DNA of 7,417 nucleotides from Bacillaceae bacterium (GCA_030152985.1 JASLIE010000186.1:1-7417); one strand, 5' to 3'. Counted from the stretch's first letter, positions 1 to 5,849 are shown. Numbers and translations are program-made. Notes: a model not told the origin generated them from the sequence alone.

Positions 1-16
1 TGACTTTGAAAATTAA

Positions 17-985
17 AAAAAAATTAAATTTTATTACGTTGTTTATGGGATTTGTCACCAAGTCATGATGGACAACCATCATGCACGTCCGGGACAACTT
101 ATTTTAGGAGCAGACTCACATACATGTACCTACGGAGCAGTTGGCGCTTTTTCAACAGGAGTTGGGTCAACAGACCTAGCAGGTGCCATGCTCACTGGGA
201 GCACCTGGTTAAAGGTACCTGAAACAATTAAAGTTAATTTAAATGGCGCGCTAAAAAATGGCGTTGTAGCAAAGGATATTATTTTACACTTAGTTGGCAT
301 CTTAGGGATTCAAGGGGCGACTTATCAAGCGATTGAATTTACTGGAGAAGCCGTTAAAAACATGACACTAGATAGCCGGATGACACTGGCTAATATGGTC
401 ATTGAAATGGGGGCAAAGGCAGGTCTTGTTGATACTGACGGACTTGAACTTCCTTATGAATTCGAGGAAATTAAGCCAGACGAAGACGCAAGCTACGTCC
501 GTACCATCGACATTGATGTTTCAACAATTGAACCACAAATCGCTCTGCCGCACTCACCTGATAACATTAGAGCAATCTCTGAAGCAGCGGGTGTGAAGAT
601 TGACCAAGCCTTTATCGGCAGCTGTACAAACGGGCGTCTTGAAGACTTACATGCAGCAGCTAAAATTTTAGATGGGAAAAAGATTCATCCTGACGTTCGT
701 TTCATCGTGGCACCCGCATCACGCGAAGTGTATTTAAAGGCACTCAAGGACGGCACAGCAGAAACACTGACGCGAGCAGGCGTTACCTTTATTTCATCTG
801 GTTGCGGACCTTGTGTCGGGACTCATCAAGGGGTGCCTGGAAATGGTGAGGTCGTTGCCTCATCAACAAACAGAAACTTTAAAGGACGCATGGGAAATCC
901 TAATTCAGAGGTTTACCTTGGGTCACCTGCCTTCGTTGCAGCATCAGCACTAAAAGGTGAAATCACAGATCCAAATAAACTTTAA
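17..985 (+). CDS. leuC: 3-isopropylmalate dehydratase large subunit, N-terminus missing
   Basis: This is the large, [4Fe-4S]-carrying subunit of isopropylmalate isomerase, which converts 2-isopropylmalate to 3-isopropylmalate in cytoplasmic leucine synthesis. Homology in frame begins with YGICHQV at about base 44, upstream of the first ATG (65). That ATG is therefore internal, and roughly 100 N-terminal residues of a ~420-residue family member are absent. Counting from the ATG at 65, the motif GADSHTCTYGAVGAF lies at residues 15-29. The three cluster cysteines are Cys187 (in GSCTNGR), Cys247 and Cys250 (in SGCGPCVG). The C-terminus is intact and ends in the usual GEITDPNKL. An in-frame TAA at 14-16 blocks the frame further up. 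It sits beside a run of nine A and looks like an indel artefact or a pseudogene lesion. Homoaconitase or dimethylmalate dehydratase are close relatives and cannot be fully excluded. Only 17 nt separate it from leuD, so the two are co-transcribed. Confidence 0.9.
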   Translation, partial: KKIKFYYVVYGICHQVMMDNHHARPGQLILGADSHTCTYGAVGAFSTGVGSTDLAGAMLTGSTWLKVPETIKVNLNGALKNGVVAKDIILHLVGILGIQGATYQAIEFTGEAVKNMTLDSRMTLANMVIEMGAKAGLVDTDGLELPYEFEEIKPDEDASYVRTIDIDVSTIEPQIALPHSPDNIRAISEAAGVKIDQAFIGSCTNGRLEDLHAAAKILDGKKIHPDVRFIVAPASREVYLKALKDGTAETLTRAGVTFISSGCGPCVGTHQGVPGNGEVVASSTNRNFKGRMGNPNSEVYLGSPAFVAASALKGEITDPNKL

Positions 986-987
986 TC

Positions 988-995
988 AAGGAGGG
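988..995 (+). promoter_or_regulatory. leuD ribosome binding site
   Basis: AAGGAGGG lies in the 17-nt leuC-leuD gap, 7 nt before the leuD ATG. It is a near-perfect Shine-Dalgarno sequence and fixes the leuD start at 1003. Confidence 0.85.
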
Positions 996-1002
996 AATAG
1001 AA

Positions 1003-1503
1003 ATGGATAAATTAGTCGGAAAGGCACATGTTTACGGGGATAATATCGATACAGACCGTATTATTCCAGGAAAATATACAAAAACACTTGATCTCGATCA
1101 GCTAGCAAACCATGTCTTAGAAGATCTAGACCCTGAATTTAGTAAAAAAGTGAAAAAAGGCGATGTCCTCGTTGCCGGAGAGAACTTTGGTTGTGGCTCA
1201 TCACGTGAACAAGCACCTCTAGCACTTAAACAAGCTGGTGTCTCAGTCGTTATCGCAAATTATTTTGCTCGCATCTTCTTCCGTAATGCGATTAATATCG
1301 GACTGCCGGTGATTGAAGTCAAAGACTTAGAAATTAATCCAGGTGACGAAGTTGAGGTCACCTTGAGCACAGGTGAAGTCGTCAATAAAACAACAAAGCA
1401 AACATTCTATGGCTCAAAAATTCCAAATGTCATGGTCAATATTTTAAATGATGAAGGACTTGAAAATTATTTAAAGAAAAACAAGGCCTATGATGTGAAA
1501 TAA
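1003..1503 (+). CDS. leuD: 3-isopropylmalate dehydratase small subunit
   Basis: This is the swivelling small subunit that completes the active site of the LeuCD isomerase in leucine synthesis. At 166 residues it has the size of the short LeuD class (about 160-170), not the ~200-residue enterobacterial form. Visible hallmarks are YGDNIDTDRIIPGKY (residues 11-25) and the NFGCGSSREQAPLAL segment (61-75), which binds the substrate carboxylate. The ANYFARIFFRNAINIGLP segment further on is also typical. The substrate-recognition loop after PGK reads YTKT (25-28), which resembles the YLRT of homoaconitases as much as the YLV-type loop of isopropylmalate isomerases. The exact substrate therefore rests partly on operon context outside the window. 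It is the last gene of the rightward operon, and a terminator-like inverted repeat follows the stop codon within 11 nt. Confidence 0.92.
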   Translation: MDKLVGKAHVYGDNIDTDRIIPGKYTKTLDLDQLANHVLEDLDPEFSKKVKKGDVLVAGENFGCGSSREQAPLALKQAGVSVVIANYFARIFFRNAINIGLPVIEVKDLEINPGDEVEVTLSTGEVVNKTTKQTFYGSKIPNVMVNILNDEGLENYLKKNKAYDVK

Positions 1504-1509
1504 AGACAT

Positions 1510-1534
1510 AAAAAGGCTGGGACAAAACCCAGTC
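1510..1534 (-). terminator. Rho-independent terminator for the leftward NEAT-like gene
   Basis: Read on the minus strand, GACTGGG - TTTTGT loop - CCCAGCC forms a 7-bp stem (1515-1534, one G-U pair) followed directly by five T (1510-1514). It is a compact canonical intrinsic terminator. It lies about 100 nt beyond the stop of the NEAT-like gene and would also stop anything reading through from the operon to its right. It is nested within the larger inverted repeat at 1514-1615. Confidence 0.75.
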
Positions 1535-1615
1535 ATTTAAAAAATGCTTATGTTTATCGAAAAAAAGATAAACATAAGCATTTTAGTTATTCAGAAGCTA
1601 GTTTTGTCCCAGCCT
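1514..1615. repeat. Nested inverted repeat, bidirectional terminator element between convergent genes
   Basis: Two perfect nested stems are present. The outer stem pairs 1514-1528 (AGGCTGGGACAAAAC) with 1601-1615, 15 bp. The inner stem pairs 1541-1558 with 1567-1584, 18 bp, closed by an A-rich 8-nt loop (1559-1566). A 12/16-nt asymmetric internal loop separates the two stems. The element fills most of the 132-nt gap between the convergent leuD and NEAT-like genes, so terminating both transcripts is the obvious role. The GGCTGGGACAAAA/TTTTGTCCCAGCC arms are a sequence I recognise as recurrent in intergenic regions of low-GC Gram-positives, so it may also occur elsewhere in this genome. The left outer arm can alternatively pair with 1528-1534, which excludes the outer stem. 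Confidence 0.8.
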
Positions 1616-1635
1616 CTTATTTTAAACTTGCTTAA

Positions 1636-2025
1636 TTAACTTTCAACCGCTTCTAAACTTTCGAGATCAAAGTAAAGGCGTAAGGACTCATCACCATGAA
1701 TAGTCTTGCCTTCGTGCTCTACTTGATATTGAACTTGCGCGTCAACAAACCGGTAAAGTTCAGGTAACTGAAAAAGTTCAAAACGACTATTTGTTTCTGG
1801 GTTCACTTGCTGAGCAACAGAGGCCTTAAGCGGATTACCAATCTGAAAACCTGTAATAATTGAATCTTCCTTGAGCATTAAGGTAACAATTAATTCATCT
1901 TCATAGGTCACAATGGCTGTATCAGCTAAGTAACTCGCCATCACTGATGCTTCGTCTTTATCCTTGTGTAAGGCTCCAACTCTTAAGGCATACTTACCTG
2001 TTTTTAAATCAAGCTTTTTATTCAT
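1636..2025 (-). CDS. Stand-alone NEAT-like domain protein, no signal peptide
   Basis: The 129-residue product consists of almost nothing but one NEAT (near-iron-transporter) immunoglobulin-like fold. LKTGKYALRVGALHKDKDE (7-25) matches the first strands. SVMASYL (27-33) matches the lip helix that covers haem, followed by the VTYEDELIVTLML and SIITGFQI strands. LRLYFD (115-120) matches the last strand. There is no signal peptide, transmembrane segment or LPXTG sorting signal, unlike the surface NEAT proteins of Isd systems, so it is predicted to be cytoplasmic. The YxxxY haem-ligand motif expected just before LRLYFD is missing: by eye those positions are Ile109 and Glu113, with His110 nearby. 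Haem binding is therefore uncertain. I chose the ATG at 2023-2025 because GAGGGG sits 8 nt upstream; the in-frame GTG at 2032-2034 overlaps that site. The gene is transcribed alone from its own promoter. Fold assignment is by motif and strand pattern only. Confidence 0.75.
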   Translation of the reverse strand: MNKKLDLKTGKYALRVGALHKDKDEASVMASYLADTAIVTYEDELIVTLMLKEDSIITGFQIGNPLKASVAQQVNPETNSRFELFQLPELYRFVDAQVQYQVEHEGKTIHGDESLRLYFDLESLEAVES

Positions 2026-2033
2026 GATTAACA

Positions 2034-2039
2034 CCCCTC
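2034..2039 (-). promoter_or_regulatory. Ribosome binding site deciding the start of the NEAT-like gene
   Basis: GAGGGG on the minus strand lies 8 nt before the ATG at 2025. The in-frame GTG (2032-2034) overlaps this site and so cannot use it, which favours the shorter 129-residue protein. Confidence 0.7.
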
Positions 2040-2047
2040 TAACTTTT

Positions 2048-2056
2048 ATTATAACA
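2048..2056 (-). promoter_or_regulatory. Extended -10 promoter for the NEAT-like gene
   Basis: TGTTATAAT on the minus strand is a perfect extended -10 element (TGn plus TATAAT). At a 17-bp spacing the -35 position reads CTGAAT, only three of six matches to TTGACA, so the promoter would lean on the TG extension. Transcription would start around 2040-2043, giving a leader of about 15-18 nt with the ribosome site almost at its 5' end. I see no Fur-like operator covering it. Confidence 0.6.
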
Positions 2057-2091
2057 TTAAAAGAGCGCCCATTCAGAAATGAGCGCTCTTA
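2057..2091 (-). terminator. Terminator of the leftward catabolic operon
   Basis: The stem pairs AAGAGCGC (2061-2068) with 2083-2090, and CATT (2070-2073) with AATG (2078-2081) over a 4-nt loop, with one C/A mismatch between the two stem segments. On the minus strand it is followed by a TTTT run (2059-2062). It starts 3-4 nt after the GNAT stop codon and abuts the extended -10 of the next gene, so the operon ends exactly where the NEAT-like transcript begins. Confidence 0.75.
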
Positions 2092-2094
2092 TTT

Positions 2095-2565
2095 TTAATG
2101 TTTCCAAACCATAAAGTAACGGTCTTCCCCTTCACCGTATTCATTTTTACGTGTTTCTTGAATTTCAAAGCCTAGTTTCTCATATATTTTAACAGCAGGT
2201 GTATTCTCAACATCAACTGTCAAGCAAACCTCTTCAAAATGATCTTCAATTAAAATATTCATCACTTCATTGAAGAAATATTTACCGACACCTTCACCTT
2301 GCTTATCTGAACGTATATAATAGCCAAAAATATAGGCACGGTCACTTACTTCATAGTCTCGCATGACTTCACAAATCCCAACCGGTCGCTCATCACCTGC
2401 TTCATAACAAGCAATTAAACGACCAAAACGGGCAATCGGGACGAGGGTTTGTTCATCGACAGCCCCAATTCCAGGAAAAGCATCCTTTTCAAGTTCAATT
2501 AATTCCTTTTGCTCACTCGGATTCAGTGATTTAATAATGCGTGTGCTTAAGTTTTTTGTCATCAT
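2095..2565 (-). CDS. GNAT-family N-acetyltransferase
   Basis: This is a cytoplasmic acetyl-CoA-dependent acyltransferase of 156 residues. Motif A, which holds the pyrophosphate of acetyl-CoA, is visible as RSDKQGEGVGK (85-95, Q-x-x-G-x-G pattern), after the strand AYIFGYYI. Motif B follows as VDVENTPAVKIYEKLGF (118-134), with the Asn and Tyr that often contact CoA or act as the general acid. The substrate is not predictable. It could be an amine or amino acid handled by the operon, or a protein N-terminus. I chose the ATG at 2563-2565, preceded by GGAG at a 5-nt spacing; the neighbouring ATG at 2560-2562 is equally possible. The start overlaps the end of the M81 hydrolase gene by about 35 nt, which suggests translational coupling and a shared function. 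It is the last gene of the operon. Confidence 0.88.
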   Translation of the reverse strand: MMTKNLSTRIIKSLNPSEQKELIELEKDAFPGIGAVDEQTLVPIARFGRLIACYEAGDERPVGICEVMRDYEVSDRAYIFGYYIRSDKQGEGVGKYFFNEVMNILIEDHFEEVCLTVDVENTPAVKIYEKLGFEIQETRKNEYGEGEDRYFMVWKH

Positions 2566-4048
2566 ATTCTCTCCAATCCATTCGTTTTTTAAAGGGCCAA
2601 ACAGACTTATCACGCCTTTGATAAGTTAAGTTTGTTAAATTATTTGTCGCTACACCCGGGGCATCGACGTAAATAATTTCTTCAACTAAAGGCTCAAAAG
2701 CAGCTCTAAAATGATTCTTAACCTTCATGCAGAGGAGTTTTTTCTCTGTCGGCTCGATTCCTAGATGCCTGAACATTTCAGGGTCATTTGCTGACATGGC
2801 GCGGCCGATTAAGACTCCATCTACCTGGCCGACTTTAATGTGGGCTGCACCGAGTAGGTCTACCCGTAAGTTGTGATTCATCGGACCACTGTTGCGAAAG
2901 ATACCCTCTGTTAATTTAATTACTTCTGCATGGACTTTAACTGGCTGACCAAATTCAGGTGATACTTTTCCACCGATCTCAAGCTCCAGACTTCCGCCCT
3001 CTCCCACTTCTATGCATTTTTGCAAGGATTCGGGGTCATAAATCCCACCGAAGAGGGTGTCTGGGAGGTTTTTTTCGATTAATTTTCGGATGAGCTGGGT
3101 GGTGTCACCACTCCCGCAACTCAATGGGTTATCCGAAATATCAGCAAAAACGACCGGACCTTGCCAGTTTTTAGTTTCATATAAGTTAAAGGCTTGGTCA
3201 ACCGTCGGCAAATCAACAATAAACTGATCACGCTTAGACCAATAAGCATCCGCTAAGTCTTCAAGCAGCTCATGGACCTTTTGAATCTCAGTTCCTACAA
3301 CAATAATTGAGGCTGTATTTGTTTGTGTATCAGCGTATGGAAAGCCACCGAAAATCGAGACATTTAAGATCGGTTTTTCTTCATGTTTAGCTGCGAGTTC
3401 AATCATCTCAGCCATCGGACCCTCTCCGGTTGTCGTCATATTTAAGGAAGGTAAAAGCATGGGCATTTGAATCATATTCGCATAATAGCAAGTACCATTA
3501 CTTAAGACATCAACCATTGCCTCTGCTGCATCTATCCCGCGCTCATACATGTCGATATGCGGATAGGTTTTAAAACCAAACAATAATTGCGTGTAGTCTA
3601 AAATACCCGCACTCAGATTCGCATGTAAGTCCAGTGTCACGGCAATTGGAGTTTCAGGACCAATTTTTGCACTGATCTTACTTAATAATAATTCTTCCGG
3701 ATCCTCAATGCCTTCAACAACCATTGCACCATGAAGGGCAAGGAGCAGCCCATCTAAGTCAAGGTCGAGGGATTCGAGCATGTCCTTTTCAATTTGATCA
3801 TAGCATGCTCTTGAAACGACGCCTGAAGGAATCGCTGCTGCACAAAGAATCGGGACAATTTCAAGATCTTCATACTCACTTAAGGCATCAATAAAGCCGC
3901 CTACTTCTGTTTTTGTGCCTTGATAGTGGGGAATAATTTCATCCCCCTTTAAGTAGGCTTCCTTTTTAAAGTCCTCGATTTCAGTCAGTTGAGGAGTAAA
4001 ACTATGTGATTCATGATAGAAAAATGCGATTCCAATTTTTTTTGTCAT
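2531..4048 (-). CDS. M81-family (MlrC-like) zinc metallohydrolase
   Basis: This 505-residue protein belongs to the family of microcystinase C (MlrC). MlrC cleaves the linearised tetrapeptide of microcystin, while most relatives act on unknown small amide or peptide substrates. Both halves are present: an N-terminal catalytic domain and an MlrC_C domain. The catalytic domain shows HESHSF (Glu13), ALHGAM (His106), TLDLHANLS (Asp140, His142) and YPHIDMYERG (His164). The spacing of these acidic and histidine residues fits the metal site of the family. The C-terminal domain starts near PVVFADISDNPLSCGSGDT, the counterpart of the usual D-N-P-G-G-G-x-x-G-D-x-T motif. No signal peptide is seen, so it should be cytoplasmic. 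Its ATG directly follows the stop of the preceding FAD-subunit gene (TAAATG), with AAGGTG inside that gene as ribosome site. Context suggests it acts on the same substrate chain as the redox complex, perhaps releasing an amino acid from an amide; this is inference. Confidence 0.88.
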   Translation of the reverse strand: MTKKIGIAFFYHESHSFTPQLTEIEDFKKEAYLKGDEIIPHYQGTKTEVGGFIDALSEYEDLEIVPILCAAAIPSGVVSRACYDQIEKDMLESLDLDLDGLLLALHGAMVVEGIEDPEELLLSKISAKIGPETPIAVTLDLHANLSAGILDYTQLLFGFKTYPHIDMYERGIDAAEAMVDVLSNGTCYYANMIQMPMLLPSLNMTTTGEGPMAEMIELAAKHEEKPILNVSIFGGFPYADTQTNTASIIVVGTEIQKVHELLEDLADAYWSKRDQFIVDLPTVDQAFNLYETKNWQGPVVFADISDNPLSCGSGDTTQLIRKLIEKNLPDTLFGGIYDPESLQKCIEVGEGGSLELEIGGKVSPEFGQPVKVHAEVIKLTEGIFRNSGPMNHNLRVDLLGAAHIKVGQVDGVLIGRAMSANDPEMFRHLGIEPTEKKLLCMKVKNHFRAAFEPLVEEIIYVDAPGVATNNLTNLTYQRRDKSVWPFKKRMDWREYDDKKLKHTHY

Positions 4049-5266
4049 TTAGTTCACCTTCTTTTTTTCCCAAATCTGATTCAGTTGCTCCCGAGCTTGA
4101 ACGATGTCAGGATGGAATGTAATTTCCGCCTTTTCTCGCTCATCTTTTACCGCTTCAATTGCTTCTTTAAGTGACAGGGATTCACCAAGTGAATTTAAAA
4201 TCGTCATGCCTGCTAAAACGCCTTGTTTTTCAGCTACTTTAGCACTTTCAATTCCTGTAATATTTCCAGCTACAAAGGCGTCTTCAACTTCGGTTTCCAT
4301 GACTTCATTGTGTAAGGGCACGACACCTGAGAGTCCGTCTAAACGTACAAATGAACAACCGATAATCTCAGCTAATTCATTTTGTGGCATAAGGCCACCT
4401 GAGCTACAAACAGTATCGACTTTGAGTTCACGTCCGACCTTTACCTTTTCACCTGCAGCATTTAAATAGGTCGTCTGAATATGGGTCACAGTCTCATCAC
4501 CGTAAATCTCCTCAACCGTTTCTTTTAAGTATAAGGGAATCCCCCATACTTTTAGACCGGACTTTGGATAGAAGGTGATGGCAAGCTTTCTACCGAGTTT
4601 ACTTTGTAGGAAGATTGAGCCTAAGCGCATGAATAAACTGGGTGCGTATTTCGCCATTGATTTAAATTCTTCTAATTTACTCAGTGGGCTGACCTTCCTT
4701 TTAGCAAGTTTACTTGCAGGTTCAATAAAGATACCGACAACATCAACACCTGAGAGTTTAAGTGAACGGGCAATTGAAAGCGATAAAATATCAACCCCGA
4801 CAAAGGCAGCTCTCTCACCGACTTTAATTTGATAGTCATTGGTTAGAACTTGCGCCCCCCCAATCGCTAAAACACCCGCCCGGTCCCAACCCGGAAGTGG
4901 CAGGGGTTTTTCAACTGAACCTGTAGCTAGGAGTAGCTTACGTGCATGGACTTGCTTCAGTGCATCCGGCTTTCCCCCAACTTGTGACAGATGAAGTTTC
5001 CAAACCTCATCCTTTTCAATCGACCAAGTTTGATAATGAGTTAATAGGGTCACAAAATCTAAATTTAATTGAGCGTAGAGGACTTGAGAAACTTCCTTGC
5101 CAATCCACCAATCCCCCTTGCTTTCTTCATGCAGTTGTCCGTGTAACTTCCCGCCGACCTTAGGGTGATCATCAATTAAGACGACTGTTTTACCTGACTG
5201 ACTTAAGACACGAGCTGCAGCTAAGCCTGCAGGTCCTGCACCGATAATTGCTAGATCATAAATCAT
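4049..5266 (-). CDS. FAD/NAD(P)-binding oxidoreductase, alpha-like subunit of a multi-subunit amino-acid dehydrogenase
   Basis: This 405-residue flavoprotein resembles HcnB, OoxA (opine oxidase) and the alpha subunit of heteromeric D-hydroxyproline/L-proline dehydrogenases. The N-terminal FAD Rossmann motif is clear in DLAIIGAGPAGLAAA (residues 4-18). LLATGSVEKPLPLPGW (112-127) is the conserved ATG segment, and AFVAGNITGIESAKVAEKQG (330-349) is the C-terminal FAD contact. The second nucleotide-binding motif is degenerate: AAFVGVDILSLSIA (153-166) where a GxGxxG-type loop is expected. Direct NAD(P)H use therefore looks doubtful. Many relatives carry a C-terminal BFD [2Fe-2S] domain. This one ends shortly after the FAD domain, and a separate BFD gene lies two genes upstream. 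Its start overlaps the stop of the ferredoxin-subunit gene by 11 nt, and its stop touches the M81 start. The role is electron transfer within the complex; the substrate is unknown. Confidence 0.88.
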   Translation of the reverse strand: MIYDLAIIGAGPAGLAAARVLSQSGKTVVLIDDHPKVGGKLHGQLHEESKGDWWIGKEVSQVLYAQLNLDFVTLLTHYQTWSIEKDEVWKLHLSQVGGKPDALKQVHARKLLLATGSVEKPLPLPGWDRAGVLAIGGAQVLTNDYQIKVGERAAFVGVDILSLSIARSLKLSGVDVVGIFIEPASKLAKRKVSPLSKLEEFKSMAKYAPSLFMRLGSIFLQSKLGRKLAITFYPKSGLKVWGIPLYLKETVEEIYGDETVTHIQTTYLNAAGEKVKVGRELKVDTVCSSGGLMPQNELAEIIGCSFVRLDGLSGVVPLHNEVMETEVEDAFVAGNITGIESAKVAEKQGVLAGMTILNSLGESLSLKEAIEAVKDEREKAEITFHPDIVQAREQLNQIWEKKKVN

Positions 5267-5564
5267 TTTTCTTCACTTCACTTTCAGACAGGACCTCGAG
5301 TCCCGGTTCAACCGGCGTTAAACAACTACGTACGAGTCCACGCCCCTTAATATAAACCCGGCAATCATAACAATTCCCAATCCCACAATAAATACCACGT
5401 GATGTATTTGAACGCTCAGACTTCCTGAGTACTTTGACACCTTCACTCCAGAGTGAGACAGCAATTGTTTCACCTTCTTTTCCGTGATAGACCTGATCAT
5501 TAAATTTGAAAGGGACATTTTCTTTATCTTGAATCTTTAAAATTGGGTGTTTTTTCAAACGCAT
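5256..5564 (-). CDS. Small [2Fe-2S] ferredoxin-type subunit (gamma-like)
   Basis: This 102-residue protein has a Fer2_4-type fold, as in HcnA, the N-terminus of the sarcosine oxidase alpha subunit, and the gamma subunit of heteromeric D-hydroxyproline dehydrogenase. The cluster cysteines are Cys60, Cys65, Cys68 and Cys81 (C-x4-C-x2-C-x12-C), in the signature RGIYCGIGNCYDCRV followed by VRSCLTPV. The early FKFNDQVYHGKEGETIAVSLW segment is the usual beta-grasp start. It should pass electrons between the two flavin subunits or on to the respiratory chain. The gene lies 3 nt after the BFD gene, with AAGGGGA inside that gene as ribosome site, and overlaps the next gene by 11 nt. This is an arrangement typical of subunits made in fixed ratio. 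Confidence 0.9.
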   Translation of the reverse strand: MRLKKHPILKIQDKENVPFKFNDQVYHGKEGETIAVSLWSEGVKVLRKSERSNTSRGIYCGIGNCYDCRVYIKGRGLVRSCLTPVEPGLEVLSESEVKKNDL

Positions 5565-5567
5565 GCT

Positions 5568-5834
5568 TCACTTCCCCTTTCTTACCATTCCGAGTGCGAC
5601 TGGGCGGACTGGATTATGAATTGTTAATTTTGATGGTATTTCTTGTGTTTGTTGGACAGTTTCATGCGTGATTTCTTCGATAAGCGACCGGCAAATCCGT
5701 CCTTGGCAAATGCCCATACCTGCGCGAGTTGCCATCTTAATTTCTTGGCTTGTTTTCATTCCATTAGCTTGTGCTTTTTCGATGTCTTCGAGACTGACTT
5801 CTTCACATCTACATACAATACAGCTCTTATTCAT
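5568..5834 (-). CDS. BFD-like [2Fe-2S]-binding protein
   Basis: This 88-residue protein is built around a bacterioferritin-associated-ferredoxin-like (Fer2_BFD) domain. Cys8 and Cys10 (CRC) with Cys43 and Cys48 (GICQGRIC) give the C-x-C...C-x4-C pattern, preceded by the classic ATRAGMG turn; an extra Cys5 is present. In sarcosine oxidase and opine oxidase/proline dehydrogenase alpha subunits this domain is normally fused to the C-terminus of the flavoprotein. Here it is free-standing, with a ~30-residue tail (HNPVRPVALG) that resembles the linker seen after the domain in fused relatives. It is therefore probably a fourth subunit of the complex and not an iron-storage protein. The ATG at 5832-5834 follows AAGGAG; it begins 15 nt after the stop of the DAO-family gene and ends 3 nt before the next gene. 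Confidence 0.85.
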   Translation of the reverse strand: MNKSCIVCRCEEVSLEDIEKAQANGMKTSQEIKMATRAGMGICQGRICRSLIEEITHETVQQTQEIPSKLTIHNPVRPVALGMVRKGK

Positions 5835-5849
5835 TCTCCACTCTCCTTC

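Noticed and set aside
402..596. A 64-codon plus-strand open frame inside leuC
   Set aside because: It is out of frame with conserved leuC sequence and lacks any family signature.
1514..1615. Possible CRISPR repeat or transposon terminal inverted repeats
   Set aside because: There is one inverted pair only, no direct repeats with spacers, no target-site duplication seen and no transposase; a terminator between convergent genes explains it.
2026..2034. Upstream GTG start for the NEAT-like gene
   Set aside because: It overlaps the GAGGGG ribosome site that correctly serves the ATG at 2025.
4104..5163. Several plus-strand open frames of 73-121 codons opposite the FAD-subunit gene
   Set aside because: They lie antisense to a well-supported flavoprotein gene, have no recognisable motifs and no convincing ribosome sites, so they are shadows.
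5318..5518. A 66-codon minus-strand open frame overlapping the ferredoxin-type subunit in another frame
   Set aside because: The overlapping frame holds the four-cysteine [2Fe-2S] signature and correct spacing; this one holds nothing recognisable.
5568..5834. Bacterioferritin-associated ferredoxin (iron-storage partner)
   Set aside because: No bacterioferritin gene is nearby, and the position between flavoprotein and ferredoxin subunits favours a role in the dehydrogenase complex.
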